Shown: piece after piece, positions 1 through 12,400 of the stretch
How the letters are laid out: each line of letters starts with the position of its first letter
Position numbering within the stretch: position 1 is the first letter of the stretch
Assembly (NCBI GenBank): GCA_024362935.1
Contig: JANCRA010000003.1
Location: 51,187,844 to 51,251,843 of the forward strand
DNA: 64,000 bases
Source of the DNA: Setophaga petechia
Lineage: Eukaryota > Chordata > Aves > Passeriformes > Parulidae
Direction of reading: 5' to 3'
Notes under the pieces: generated by a model
The model's input: only the letters and a program-made list of their open reading frames with translations
Database searches by the model: none
What the model was told of the DNA's origin: nothing
Translations under genes and position numbers: made by a program

Positions 1-760
1 GTTTTCTGAGACTCTCTTGTGGTGTTTAGTAACCACAATAGGCTGTACATAAATGCACCATGTGATTGTCATTTATAGCCAAGGACCTCAAAATATTTTA
101 TGGATGTTAATTGTGAGCCTAATACAGTAACACATGTAGAGAAAGAAAATTTATTTTCATTTCATTTCATCTTTCTCTGAGTTTGAAAGTCCTTTTGTTT
201 TTTCATAAGCATCTGGAGGTATTAGGAACAAGTTTAGTGACTGGGATATTTTTTTAAAAGCACTTTTAATTTGAAAATTAGAGCCCAACACTTAACCCTC
301 AAATCCCATTTTATAAACTAGAATATAAAAAACCTAAATTCCTAATTTGAGGTGATTTGTCAAAAATCCCAGAGTTTAAATAAATCCACAAAATTTTACA
401 ATGTAATTTTCTATTTTCATTTATACTATCTTGGCAAAAAAACCAGAGCATTTAAGCATCCCTGTAGAAATGCTCCAAAATTACAGGCATTAGAGCTGCA
501 GTTTAGAGACAGAAACTGCTTTTGAGAGACTGAGAGTGTTCTGGAAGCTGTCCTGAGCAAGCTGGCCCCACTGTGAGCTGCAGGAACTCTTTTTGGGCAC
601 CTCCACTGCATGAGCTCAGCGCTCTGCCAGACCCCACAGGTCATTGCAGGGGAACTTTCCGTGGGCTTCCCATGCTGAGTGAGCCATGGAACCTGCTGGA
701 AACCTTGGGGGTGCACTGGACAGGAGTGGCTTCTGTTTGGCTGGAAGTTCTGGGCTACAC
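1..760. other. Intergenic DNA, no gene seen
   Basis: AT-rich sequence followed from about 540 by a more GC-balanced stretch. Short open frames on both strands overlap one another and show no recognisable domain or splice structure. I see nothing else here. Confidence 0.6.
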
Positions 761-1166
761 TGCGTCACGTTCACATTTTCTGGAAAAATCCCTTCACCCA
801 GGATTTTTCTCCTGGGAAGCTGAGAAGCCTCAGAGAAAAAGGAAAACAATTCTTATCTCATTTGTTTCTCCTTTCTTTTGCTCATGTGGAATGTGTTTGG
901 AGATTGTTTACCCACAGGTGATTGCTCCACTGTGAGTTGTTTTCACTCTTTGGCCAATCAGTGCCAAGCTGTGTTGAACTCTGGAAATAGTTACAAGTTT
1001 TCATTATTATCTTTTTAGCATTCTGTAAGTATCCTTTCTCTAGTATAGTTTAGTATAGCATTCTTCAATATAATATAGTATCTTAAAATAATAAATTAGC
1101 CCTCTGAGAACGTGGAGTCAGATTCATCATTCCTTCCTTCATCTGGGCACAACCCAAATACAATAA
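761..1166 (+). mobile_element. Solo LTR, copy 1 of a five-copy family
   Basis: The block begins with TG. Like the other four copies it contains a 'ggatttttc' segment, an 'acaattcttatctca' segment, 'ttggccaatca', a run of TAGTATA-type motifs and an AATAAA polyadenylation signal (1090-1095) just before a 'ctctgaga..gtggagtca' segment. The order of these blocks matches copies at 5.7, 9.2, 30.6 and 44.1 kb, so it is an interspersed repeat with LTR architecture (U3, poly-A signal, short U5). No retroviral genes flank it, so it is a solo LTR. The family looks like passerine ERV LTRs I recall, but the name is not verified. The right edge is approximate and target duplications are unclear. Confidence 0.75.
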
Positions 1167-4100
1167 CACTGGCAGAATTTTGGGGGAATTGCCCCTTGTG
1201 GGTGCCCAGGGTCGTCCAAGGCACCTGGATTTTTACTGAGGGACTGTGAGAGCTCAGTGTTTCAGCTCTGCAGAAAAATAATAGAAATTGCATGGCTGGC
1301 TGAAGAAAAAGAAATCAGGGTAGCAGAAACAGAAAATTCTGAAGAGAGGGCTGGGGTCAGCCAAGATTGAAGAATGTGGGGTTTTTTTGTTTGTTCCTTG
1401 TGGTTTGAGGGAGCAGGTAGTGCCAGCTCTGAAAAGGCAAAATTGAGTGTGAGGGGATATTTTGTTGAAGGTTACACTGATTTACACGTGCAAACAAGGA
1501 CTGAACTGGGCCAGGAAGGTATTTTTCTGGAAATCCCCTAAATTGCACACTGAGTGCAGGACCAGCATTATCTGCACCATTCCCAGCCTTTATGACCTGT
1601 ACACTCCATTAGAGGGGTGAGTGATTGCTTCTGTGTATGACCAGATGTTTGATTTGGAGACCATTCATCAAGTTTCCCAAGGCAAAAGAAACATTAAGCA
1701 ATTAATTAAGATACAATACTAGACTTGTGAGAGAGTTCTGACTGCACTAATTAATCAAACCACGTAGGAAAATTTTGTTTAAGGAGCTCTGAAGCACTTT
1801 CTGACATACTTCAGAGAAAGAAGCTGGAAGTATTGCAGAGGAGAGCTGAACTATTCAATACACCCATCTTGTACTCACATTTGCTGCCAATATGATGAAT
1901 TTTGTGTTTTAAAGTCATGGTGGAATCAAGATTTTTTTTTTTGCAGTCACAAAAACCTCTGTAATAAGCTGCACTTTGGTGAGACAAGAGAAGCCCACCT
2001 TTCCCTCTGCTGAAGCTGAAGATATATGCTTTGAATTTTGAAGGTGAAGTCAGGCTACTGTTTTAAGTATTAATATGCAAAGAGAATGTAAAGGGGGAAA
2101 TATGTAAAGAATATACAGTTAGGAAAAGTTACATCATGATTATGCTCATAATTTTAATGTTTAATGCAACAGCATCCAGGATCCATGGTTTGAAGGCCCT
2201 CTCTTGGGGGCACTGTACACTTCCTGATGAAGGAAATCTTCCTGTGTCACTAGCAGAATTTTAAAACTGCAGAAGATTTCTTCATGTTGTCTCATGATGG
2301 GCACAGGCAGACTCTTTGATGTCCTTCAGATTTATATAAACAGGATTGCCACTTTCATTTGGCACTGGAGGCAGCAAGGACTGGTCTGTTAGCTGATTCT
2401 CATTTGAAAGCCTTTTCAAACCAGCTCTAATTTTAGAACTCCTGTTTTTTGGTCTGTTGTATGAAGGTCCTGGACAAAGATGTCCTGTGGTCAGTCGTGC
2501 AGGAAATAAAGTAATGGGAATTAGATCAGATGATTCCAAGACTCTATTTAAGAAGTGTAACCATTTCGTATGGAATTATATGAGAAAATATTTCTCTTGA
2601 CACATTAGCAACTATAGCAAACAGGAAAATTAATGAAATATTGGTGTTAATTTTCAGACTAACAGGTAGTAAGTGAATGGATGTATTTGGTTCTTGGTTA
2701 TTGGAACACATTTTGGTTGGTATGTCAAGAGACTTCCACAAACTTACCTGACTTTTTGGGAAAGGTATTTGGCTGGAGAGTATGCCTACGTAGATGGCAG
2801 AGAAAAAAGTTCATTAATCAAAAAGATCTGTAGCACCTGAAATTGAAAATCAAGAGCCTGCAGTTATTAAAAATTAAGAAGTACAAAGTTTCAATGTCCT
2901 GGAAGATCTTTGACAACCGAGGCAGCAAAATGGATGGGGTTTTGCCAGGCTGAGTCAGATGAGAGGGCAGGAGCTGAATTGTGTGGGCTCTGTGTGATGG
3001 ACTGTGGCTGTCAGCCAGAGGGAGATTTGCAAACTCAATCAAAGCTGAACCAACACCAGCCAGGACCAACAGGCAAGTGGAGGCTGCAGCAGAATTTCTC
3101 CAGAACAGGTGAGCATGAGAGTAAAATGTCTTTACAATGGTTAAGAGCGAGATAAAATAAAGGAACATGACTGGGAGGCTGACTTGGCTATCAGCTTGGG
3201 AAAGCAGCCAGATGTATGTTTCCATAGAAACAAAAATGACAGATTTGTTTAAATGGTTGCTTCAGGGCCAGAGCCTTCCTTCCCTCAGTGCCCAGAGAGG
3301 GCTCCCTGGCAGTGGATGGAACAGACAGGTGCCAAGCTGATGAAATCATCACTGCTAATGAAACCATTAATTGGGAGGGAAATCTTGCAGGGGAAGATGA
3401 TAAATTTGGAGAAATAAACAAGGAATGCTCATCCATCTCTGCCAGCCTGTCTTTTTGAAGTTTGCTAATTGGCTTAATAAAAGGTATTACCTCTGCCCAC
3501 AAAGTTTATCTTTTTGCCATTGATAGATAATCATGGACCAAACATTACCATTACCAAAAAATGTTTACTATTTCATTTCAGCTGTTATTTATAACACTCT
3601 TTTTTTTTCCTGAGATCTTTAGATCTCTTAGGAAAACTTTGGACACCAATATTCATGAGCCAACTGAAACTGTGACCTGACTATAGAAGGGCTGTTATAG
3701 TTTGTTAGGATATGATTAAAAAAAACCCCAACAAACCACCAATTTTTTTTTTTGCAGAAAGAGCTCATACTACCCTTACTCTCTTTAATATTTAATGGTT
3801 TCAGATTTCCAGTCTCAAGCAATTTTTTTGTCTCTTAAATCACAGAATCTCAGAGAAATGTTGCACAAGACTGATAGCTGAGAGGGAAGATCACTTTGTG
3901 ATCATTGTTCAAATTAAATAATGTTGGGTTTTTTTATCACCTATTTCTGCAGTATTTCAAACTTAGAAACATGATAGTGACACATTTGAAGAAGGATTAG
4001 GGCATATCCCAAAATATGGAAGTCTGAAATGAGGGAAGATTGCATCAGGATATTGTTGGGAAGGTTATTTTCATCACAGCAGACATACACATCCATACAG

Positions 4101-5661
4101 CTTACTCCAATTAGTATTTATAAGTTGATTTTTTAAAGGTCATGCATGTTGCATTCTCCTGAAGTTAAATCTTAGATAACATGTATTGGATGGAGCTACA
4201 GTGTTCATTATTTCATGTTGAGGTATTAAATTTTTATATTTTTAATTTAAAGTCTGTGTCACTGGAGTACATTAGTTCTACTGCAGAATATTTATCAGCC
4301 TAAAAGGCCAATATTGTCATATGCTTAAATAGCTTTATTTTTACTCTTCCAAAAATTCTTTTTTCTTTGGATAAAGTAAAAAAAAAATTCCTTGTAGCAC
4401 ATCTTCAGTATATATTTATTTCTTTGAAGTGCATGCCATTAAGGAATTATTGTAAATACTTCTCTTTCTTGGTAAAAGGTGGGACTGAAGGGGAGGAGAA
4501 AGAAAACAGGGAAAATCAAATCTGGACTCAGCAAAGTTTGCAGTAAAACTTTCAGTCATGTGACTGGGACCAAATTTTCATGGGAGGTTCTAGGAACATT
4601 ATGAATAGCTGAATATTACGCCTTTTCATACTGTTTCTATGCTAAATCTGCTATACCACCTTGATCCTGTGAGTTTTTTTTTCTCTTGTCTTTGATACTA
4701 CAGTGATTTATGTAACACAGTTGACTTTATATTCTTGTACAGTCAAGTTGAATTAATTGATTTTGCTTATAAGATTAGTAAGCTTTTCCCTCTTACCCTT
4801 GCAACATGAAATATTTGTGGCTTTTAAGTGTACACAGCCAATACAAAACCCACATAAATAAAAAAAAAAATTTCTAATACAAGAAAAAATTGTTTGGTAT
4901 AAAAGTTTTTGTGAATTTCATAACGAACTTTAAAAAAAATTTAAAATCTGGTTTACGATTAAAGATTGAGATGATTAAGCCAGAACTATTCTCCTGCTAT
5001 TTCAAAATCCTCTTTCAGTAAGCCTCTTCCATCCTTCTGCAGATATTTTTTGTGGTCTTCACTTCAGTATAAATGGAGAGGAAATTTAGTTATATGAAGT
5101 TTCTTCCCTTTCATTTTCTCTGATGGCACAGTTGGCACAATTTGTTTGCTGCTTTTTGTTATTTTGCATCCCTTCCTAGCTTTGATGCAAATGAGTGCAG
5201 CAGCTGCCACTCAGGTTGGCCCTTCCAGAGTGTGGGGTGTGTAAAGTGAGAGTTCTGTGAGTCTGGGATGTGAACAGCCCAAACTTCAGTTTGCTCTGGA
5301 GCCAGGAACAATCTTATCAGTCAGATCTCCACCAGCATCCTGACATGTCTAACAAGACAGCAAATAAATCTGGAATATCTTCCCTTGTCTCCAGCTGTGA
5401 GCTCCGTGCCCCACGCAGCAGGCCCAGCCTTTCCACCAGGCCGCGGGAGAAACCATAAACCCAAGGAATTTCCATCTCAATCCCAGTTTGCACACTGGCT
5501 TTCTCATGATTTTGGCACACACCAGGTCCATTCTGACCTCTCAGCACCTTTCATAGATCCCTGTGTGCACCCCAGGCAGATTCCAGAGCAGGAAAAGCAT
5601 CAGGGCCTTGGCTGGCCAAGGCGCGGGCTTTGTTATGGCAGATCTCTTTGTGGCCCCTGAC
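1167..5661. other. Intergenic DNA, no gene seen
   Basis: About 4.5 kb of AT-rich sequence with short A or T runs, for example near 1930, 3601 and 4861. Open frames are all under 140 residues, overlap on both strands and show no known motif. I see no RNA gene or repeat family that I can name. Confidence 0.6.
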
Positions 5662-6040
5662 TGCCACCCTGACATTTTCTGAAAAATCCCTTTGCCAAGA
5701 TTTCTTCTTCTGGGAAACTTCAGCTTCTCCCTGTTTTGCTGCTTTGAAATGTAATTAGGAGAATTGCTTACCCAGCATGTGAATTGTTTTAATTTAATGA
5801 CCAATCACAGTCCAGCTGTGTCAGGACTCTGGTCAAAGGTTATAATTATTCATTCTTTTCTAGCCTTCTGATGTCTTTCTCTTCCTTTAGTATATCTTTA
5901 GTATATAATTTCTTTTAATATAATCAATAAATTATCATAAAATAATAAATCAGCCTTCTGAGAGCGTGGAGTCAAATTCTCATCTCTCACCTCATCCTGG
6001 GGACCCTCACAACCCCACACCCAACATCCAGTGCTGACAA
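5662..6040 (+). mobile_element. Solo LTR, copy 2 of the five-copy family
   Basis: It shares ordered blocks with the LTR at 761-1166: the 'acattttctgaaaaatccc' opening, 'aattgcttaccca', 'gaccaatcacagtccagctg', TAGTATA motifs, AATAAA (5944-5949) and then 'cagccttctgagagcgtgg'. The element starts with TG after 'cctgac', and a similar 'gctgac' occurs near 6033, a possible 6 bp target duplication with one mismatch. No internal retroviral sequence is present. The 3' boundary is approximate. Confidence 0.72.
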
Positions 6041-9000
6041 TTTATTTTGGAGCAAATGAGGCTTCTCTTGGCTCAGTCTGTTGGTTCTGTTGTTTGCCTC
6101 TTTATCCCAATGACTTCCAGTTGATCTTTTCAGGAGGGTGAGCACAAGTCCCCTCTGTACTGGGCTCTGCCTTCTGAAGGCACTTTATTGTGTGCAGGAA
6201 ACTTCCCAAGATAAGGAAATTCTGGAGTCATTCCCAGTAATCTGTCACTGCAGAAGAAGGAAGCAGTGACAGCCTATGATTTGTCACAAGACAAGAAATA
6301 ACCTTTGAATATTGGTCTCATTAGGTACAGGCTTGTTGTTATGGTAATATTATCATCCCAGTTGATGCAGAAAACTGAACAGGGTCACAGAACAGTAATT
6401 AGAAGACATGTCAGAATGAAAGACTTGGGTAAGAAATAGTCTTTCAGGAAGAGATTGCTGGCAGGTTTCCCAGGAAGCTTCTAACACCCAAGTCCTGATG
6501 CACCCAACTCCTTGATGCAGTCCACAGAGCACAGCAATAATGTAGTACAACAACAACAATAATAATAATAATAATAAATTTTACAAAAGAAAATATAATA
6601 AACTTTATAAACATATTTTTATAAATTTATAAACAAATAAAATTAATAAAAGTAAAATTATTAATTTTTAAAAAATTGCCTCCTTTCTGAAGGACGATCA
6701 TGGGATCAATACCATTCACCAGATCCTGAATGCACCACATTCAGCTAGGAGATTCTTTTCTCTACCTGTCCCATTTAGGAATAGATAGACTTTATCCTGC
6801 AGGCTCTTGGGGATCCAATTATGTTACTGAAACCTTTCAAAATGTTCAGAGTTTGTGAATTGGGTGATCACACTGTGTGTGTTCAGTGTTTAATACATGC
6901 AGAAAGATGGTTGCAGAAGGGAAGATTTTGAAGTTGGTGCTTTTGAAAATCTCAACAGAAGGCATTGAAAAGCAAAAAAGAGTTTCTAAAGAAATGGAAG
7001 ATTAGGGTTGTTAGCATGGGAAAAATCCTTTGTTGTGCTAAGAAGAGCTTTGTTAAATGAAGTAATTTTTAAACTCATTTAATGAGCAAAGGGAGCATTT
7101 AATTAAAACAAACAGCAAGATTTAATTGTTGAGAGTAACGTTTCTCTGGAAGTTAAATAATATCAGAAATTTGCTGAATGGTCTTGTTCCAGCTCTGTTA
7201 TGAGCTGTTTTATCTGCTGTTGCAAGAGGCTGTGATGGAATCAGATCTAAGGGTTGTGTGAGAGTTTGGAGATCCTTACAGGCACTTGTTTCAAAGGCAG
7301 AGGTGAAGAAGCATTTCATGGTTGTGAGGATGTCTCATAAAGCTCAGTGCATTGCTTTTGAAAGTCTACAGCTGGATCCTGGTTAGTTTGTAGCTAGCCA
7401 AAATTAAGAAGCAGCATCCCATTCTCTTCCTGTCCCATTCAGCCTTTCTCCCTTAGAGCAGGCACAAAGAGCATTCACAGCTTCTACAGAGGGCTAAATG
7501 CTGCCTAAAATATTTTCCTGACGTTCAGTGAGCAAGGAAAATGTTTCTACAGTTTAAAACCCGGCTTAGCTCAACTTTAGGACTTTCTTCTTAGGTTAAA
7601 AGAGCATCATGCCTTGTTTTTCATGCTATTGAAAAGACACAATGATTTGGACCAACAGAATTGGTACAGCAATTTTGTTGCTCTTAGCTGACTGTTTCCT
7701 CATTTCCTTAAAATTACCTTCATAAAACTCTATGTGAGGAAACCAAGTAGGAGAACTTCTGTGTTGCCACTGTCCCTTTTCCAAGCCTTCCCCATGACAC
7801 AGAATGTTTAAAATGAAATTTTTAAGCCCCTGGAGTCCCAAACTGACTGAGTCATTGGTTCCTGTGCAACTTCTATTTCAACTAGCAGTGCTTAAATATG
7901 TGTAGAGCACCTGGTATTGGTGTGCCAACTACAGGTATTTATCTACAAAAAAACATTCTTTTCAGTTCATGAACACTCAGTGTATGTTGATTCCCATAAA
8001 TTAAGCAGTGCCAGGCAACTTCAGTGTTTATCAGAATATTATTTTTTCTATTGTCACCCTTTTCTAAAGGTCTCCTGCTCCCTTTTGGCCTGATCTCACT
8101 GAAATTTTCCCAAACAGGAGCTAGGCAGGATTCAGGCATCGGTGTTGGTTAGGAGCCTTCCCAATCTGCCATCTGAACAGAGCCTGGTTTGGCAGGGAAG
8201 GGAGTTTATTAGTGTGACATGAGCCATGCCATGCCAGGTGGCCTGAGGACCAACCAGCAGGCTTGTGCATATTAATTTATTAGCATAGCTAAGTAATTTT
8301 TTTCAATTTCTTATTTTTCTTCTTATTTTTCTTTTTTTTTAAATTAATTGTAATGATATTCACTTTCAAATTTTCATGTAAAAAAAAAGTCAAGGCCTTC
8401 GGTTTCAAAATGCCAAAATTGAATGTTCCAGCATTAATACACAGCATCTGTCTGTTTTTTTGATGAAATCACTCAAGAATTTATTTGTGTGCAAATAAAA
8501 ACTCATTTTTTCTGAAATGGCTCGGAAAAAGTTTTAGTGCTCAAAAGTCTTTCAAAGTGTGGAAGTGCTTTAGCTCCCACAATCCTTCATGTTCCTTATT
8601 TGTTGTATAAAACAAGAAAAAGAACAGAACTTTTCTATGTTTTTCTGTGACATTGATCCTTGGTAAAATGACAAATTGAGAAAGATATGAAAGGTTGAAA
8701 TAACAGACATGTTGCAGGGGGGAGCAGAAAAACCAGGTCTGCTGAAAGAACACGACAGAAGCAGAGGCTGCACGTGGTTAAACCAATGTCTGTGAGGGGG
8801 AATGACATTGAAAAGCCTGGAATTCTGCCAGCCCTGCTCAGGATGCCCAGGGATGGAGTCCCTGCAGCTGGAATGTGCTGGAGATTGAAGATGGTAAGTC
8901 ATGGCTTGGAGTACAACATCAGCATGGACACAAGCATGTGCAGACATCCAGGTCCTGCAACCTGACCCTGCTTTTGGGGAGCCAGGAGGAAAGGTCCGTG

Positions 9001-9042
9001 TCTGCCCCAAAAATGCTCTTATCTGTCAGGCAAGGGTTGATA
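6041..9042. other. Intergenic DNA with AT-rich simple sequence
   Basis: No gene recognised. A short CAA/AAT microsatellite (6549-6577) runs into a strongly AT-rich tract to about 6675. The segment 8760-9042 is more GC-balanced and carries overlapping open frames on both strands, none with a recognisable motif. Confidence 0.6.
6549..6577. repeat. CAA/AAT trinucleotide microsatellite
   Basis: Direct reading shows about three CAA units followed by about seven AAT units, then AT-rich low-complexity sequence to about 6675. Confidence 0.9.
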
Positions 9043-9450
9043 TGGATGCAGAGAGCCCCTGATGTGGGAATAACGTGCAATGACTCCATGATTCAGAAGG
9101 CTGAACAAATCCTTTATTAAGCTATACTGTATTATATGGCACACTGTAAGATACTAAAATTATATCATACTACTACAGAAAAACCTGTGACCCTCACCAG
9201 ACAGCCAGGACACAGCTTTGACCCAACTGGCCAAGGAATTCAAACAACCTTCACCAGTGTCCAGTTAACAAATCACTTCTGGTAAACAATCTCCATAACA
9301 CATTCCATATGTGCAAAACAACAGGAGCAGCAAATAGAGATAAGAATTGTTTTCTCTTCTTTTTCTGACCTTTCTTGCTGCCTTCCCCAGGAAAAATCCT
9401 GGAAGAGAGTATTATGTCTCTCTTTGTTCAAAGAGTATGTGAATACCACA
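9043..9450 (-). mobile_element. Solo LTR, copy 3 of the five-copy family, reverse orientation
   Basis: Read on the minus strand, this block shows the family order: 'aggatttttcctggg', 'acaattcttatctcta', 'ggagattgtttacca', 'ttggcca', AATAAA (complement at 9113-9118) and then a 'cagccttctgaatcatggag' segment. It is the only one of the five copies in reverse orientation. It resembles the 761 copy more than the 30 kb and 44 kb copies. Both ends are estimates and no clear target duplication was found. Confidence 0.7.
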
Positions 9451-12400
9451 GATTGACAGAAAGATGTCATGGGTTAGGCAAGGTGAAACTCATTAATTTA
9501 TGTTTTTTTATTAAAACAGCCAGTGAGTCCCTTTGCTCTTGGAATTTGAGGATCTTTAGTGAGCCAGCTCCTAGAGTGTGGCAGAACCTCCCTCTCCAGG
9601 GAGCAGAGCAGAGTCCTAAATATAGCTGAGTCTGGAAAGTGTTTGGATGTCACTGGGGTAGGGAATGTTTTATGAGGTTTCCATGTATAAATAAAAGATG
9701 AATGCAATTAGTCCTCACCATAGGATATTTCCTTCTATGTGACCCATATTTATTTTTTCCATGGCTTTCAGCAGGAGATGTGACATCAAATGCCTTTTGA
9801 ATATCAAAAGGTTTGAATGAGCTGCCATAAGCAGCTCCATAACCTTTTATAACCATCTTTGTGCAGAAAAATTTTCCCTTTGAAATCCATATTGGCCATT
9901 CTCTTTCAGGTTATTGCTTCAAATATGCTCTGTAACTCTCTGCTAATTAGTGATTCTAGCTTTTTTGGGTAAGCTGCAGATGAACATGTAAGTCAGGGCT
10001 ATTTTGGTCCCTCCAGGTCAGGGCTGCAGGCACATTATAAACACTGTGGCCTCATCTTTTGGACTCTCCACACTTTATTTGTGCCAGTGATGTCCTCATG
10101 ATGATTGCCACAGCCTCTGAATTCAGCCTGGTTTGAATCTGGACCATGGGGTTAATTCAGAGTCCAAGATTTTCATGAAGCTCCTGGTAGCCAGATCTGC
10201 TCAATCCCTCCAGTGTCCACGCCTCATTTTCCCCCAAACTAGAATAGGATCAGCAGAGTTTTAACATTATTAAACTACTGATGTAAATTCCTGCTTTTAC
10301 TGCTGTTGAATCATGAAATCACTGGCATTTATTAGAATTGCTTACAGTCCAAGTTCAGGCCCGATGTTTTCTCCGGGAGGTAACAGTTGGAATGAAGACT
10401 GAAGGATAATGAGAGCAGTTTGGGGTGTATTCTTACAATTGTGCTCCTCTTTAACCAATCAGTTTTAGTAAAATTGTGCACCATCACCCTTCCAGAAGTT
10501 CCAAAAACCCCACTAATGGTATTATTGTGCATGAAGTAAAGGACAGCTGCAGGTAGCAGAAGGGACAGTGACTTCCCTGAAAAGAGCTGGCCTTCCCACT
10601 CAATTGCAGAGCTTTGAAATCCATCTTTCTTTGGAATTTCTCTCCTCCTGATCCTAATTCCTTACTTGAAACAATCATTACCTGTTTCTGGTATTGCCAC
10701 CTCTGAAGTCTTAAGTAATTATGAGTAAGAAATATAGAGGCAAGGGTATGTCATATTGAGGAATAATTTCTTTTCTCTGGATTTATATTCCCCTATAACA
10801 GATTGAAGACAGAAATAACAAGTCAAAACTCAAGCTATCACATAAAAAACAAAGTGGCACATGAATGATTAAGATCCAAAATTCTAGGCATTTCAGTGAA
10901 GGAATGTTTGAATGAGAGCTTTGAAGGAAAATGATGCTGGGTACTGCTGACCCTAGGTGTGGATTTTGGAGTGCCATTATTCAATTTTACAGAGGAAACC
11001 CGGAGTTTTATGCCATTTTTTGATAAGAAGCAATTTCCATAGGAGCATTACTTGGTGAGGCTGTGCAGTGCAATAGAAATGCATCACACTGTTTCAGATT
11101 CCCAGTGATTGTGCTGCAGCAGTGGAGCAGCTCGTCTTCATGTCTGTAAATAGTGTTGTCCAATTAATAATCTCAGTGGTTGTGATCCTCCAAAATCCCT
11201 CAGGCTGACGGAGAATCAAGCAGAAAAGAATTCCTTCTGTAGTGCTGAATAAAAGAGACTTAAATGGGGGAAATGAAAAAGACTTTATATAATGTGGAAT
11301 CATCATCAAGTGCAGAGAGAGCATTTGTCACAATGGAAAAATTTGTATGTGCTGAAGCTTTCAGCCTGTTTCACTCATTGTGTCTCACCAGTGCTACAAA
11401 CCCTTAGATACTGCTGAGTAAATTATGAATTTTTATTTGATTTTGCATTTGATTACCGTGCATTACATTGTGTATCTCAGTCACCACAATAAAATAATTT
11501 CTGGGCATCCACTGAGTCTTCATGTTTTTGAGAAAAGGCAAGAGAGTTGTAGGCTGACACCACTGAACACAGATGAAAAAGTCCAAGTATTTAGACAGGG
11601 TGGAAACCAGATCAGGATATGCCTTGTGCTTTTTGGGGAAAAAAAGAAGAGAAATTGATCATGCAGTCTATGACTTGCTGAGACAAACTAGCCCTTGTTG
11701 CAGAAATAACCAACAAATAAACCTAAAAACATGCAAATTGTAAAAAATCAACTGACCTTCCATAATACCAGTGCTAGCTTGGAAGCACTTGTAGATGACT
11801 GAATTTTAATTATCTAATAGACTAGCAAAATATTAATATCTTTATTTTTCATAAGTAAAATGGTACTATATTGAGACAAGAATTCACAGCTGAGTGAGAT
11901 TTTAGCTCAACTTTGTAGCACAAAGTGTTAACAGTTCCACAACCACTTATTATCTTCATAGAATATCATAGCACTAATTTAATACAATTCATCCAATTTA
12001 TTTGTGTCACCTTTGGTTCTGGTCCTGTCACAGCAGTGCCTGAAATTCTGTTTTGTTTCATTAGAACATGTTGGCGGCTTTTGAGAAAAGGTTTGTTTGG
12101 AGTGAAGGGAAAGCTTTTTCTTTTTTTGACAAATCCTTTGTGAAATACTGTCAGGCATTTGCTCTTCACTCTCTTGTGGATGAAGATGGATTTTGCACAA
12201 GGGATTCCCACTGTCTTTTTTTTTTTTTTCCTTTTTTAAAATCAGTGTAAAGCGTTAAATATCTGGAAGCTTCTGGCTTTTTGAAATAAGCTGCTGATTC
12301 AAAATGAATTTCTCCTTACCTGCTCTGGGTTCAGATTTCAGGTTTCCCTTTGACTCTGATACAGAGAATGCTTTTGCATTTGAAAAATGCAAAAAATGAA

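Noticed and set aside
3836..3890. 'aatcacagaatctcagag' resembling a CR1 3' end in reverse
   Set aside because: The similarity is limited to about 15 bases and does not continue into CR1 sequence.
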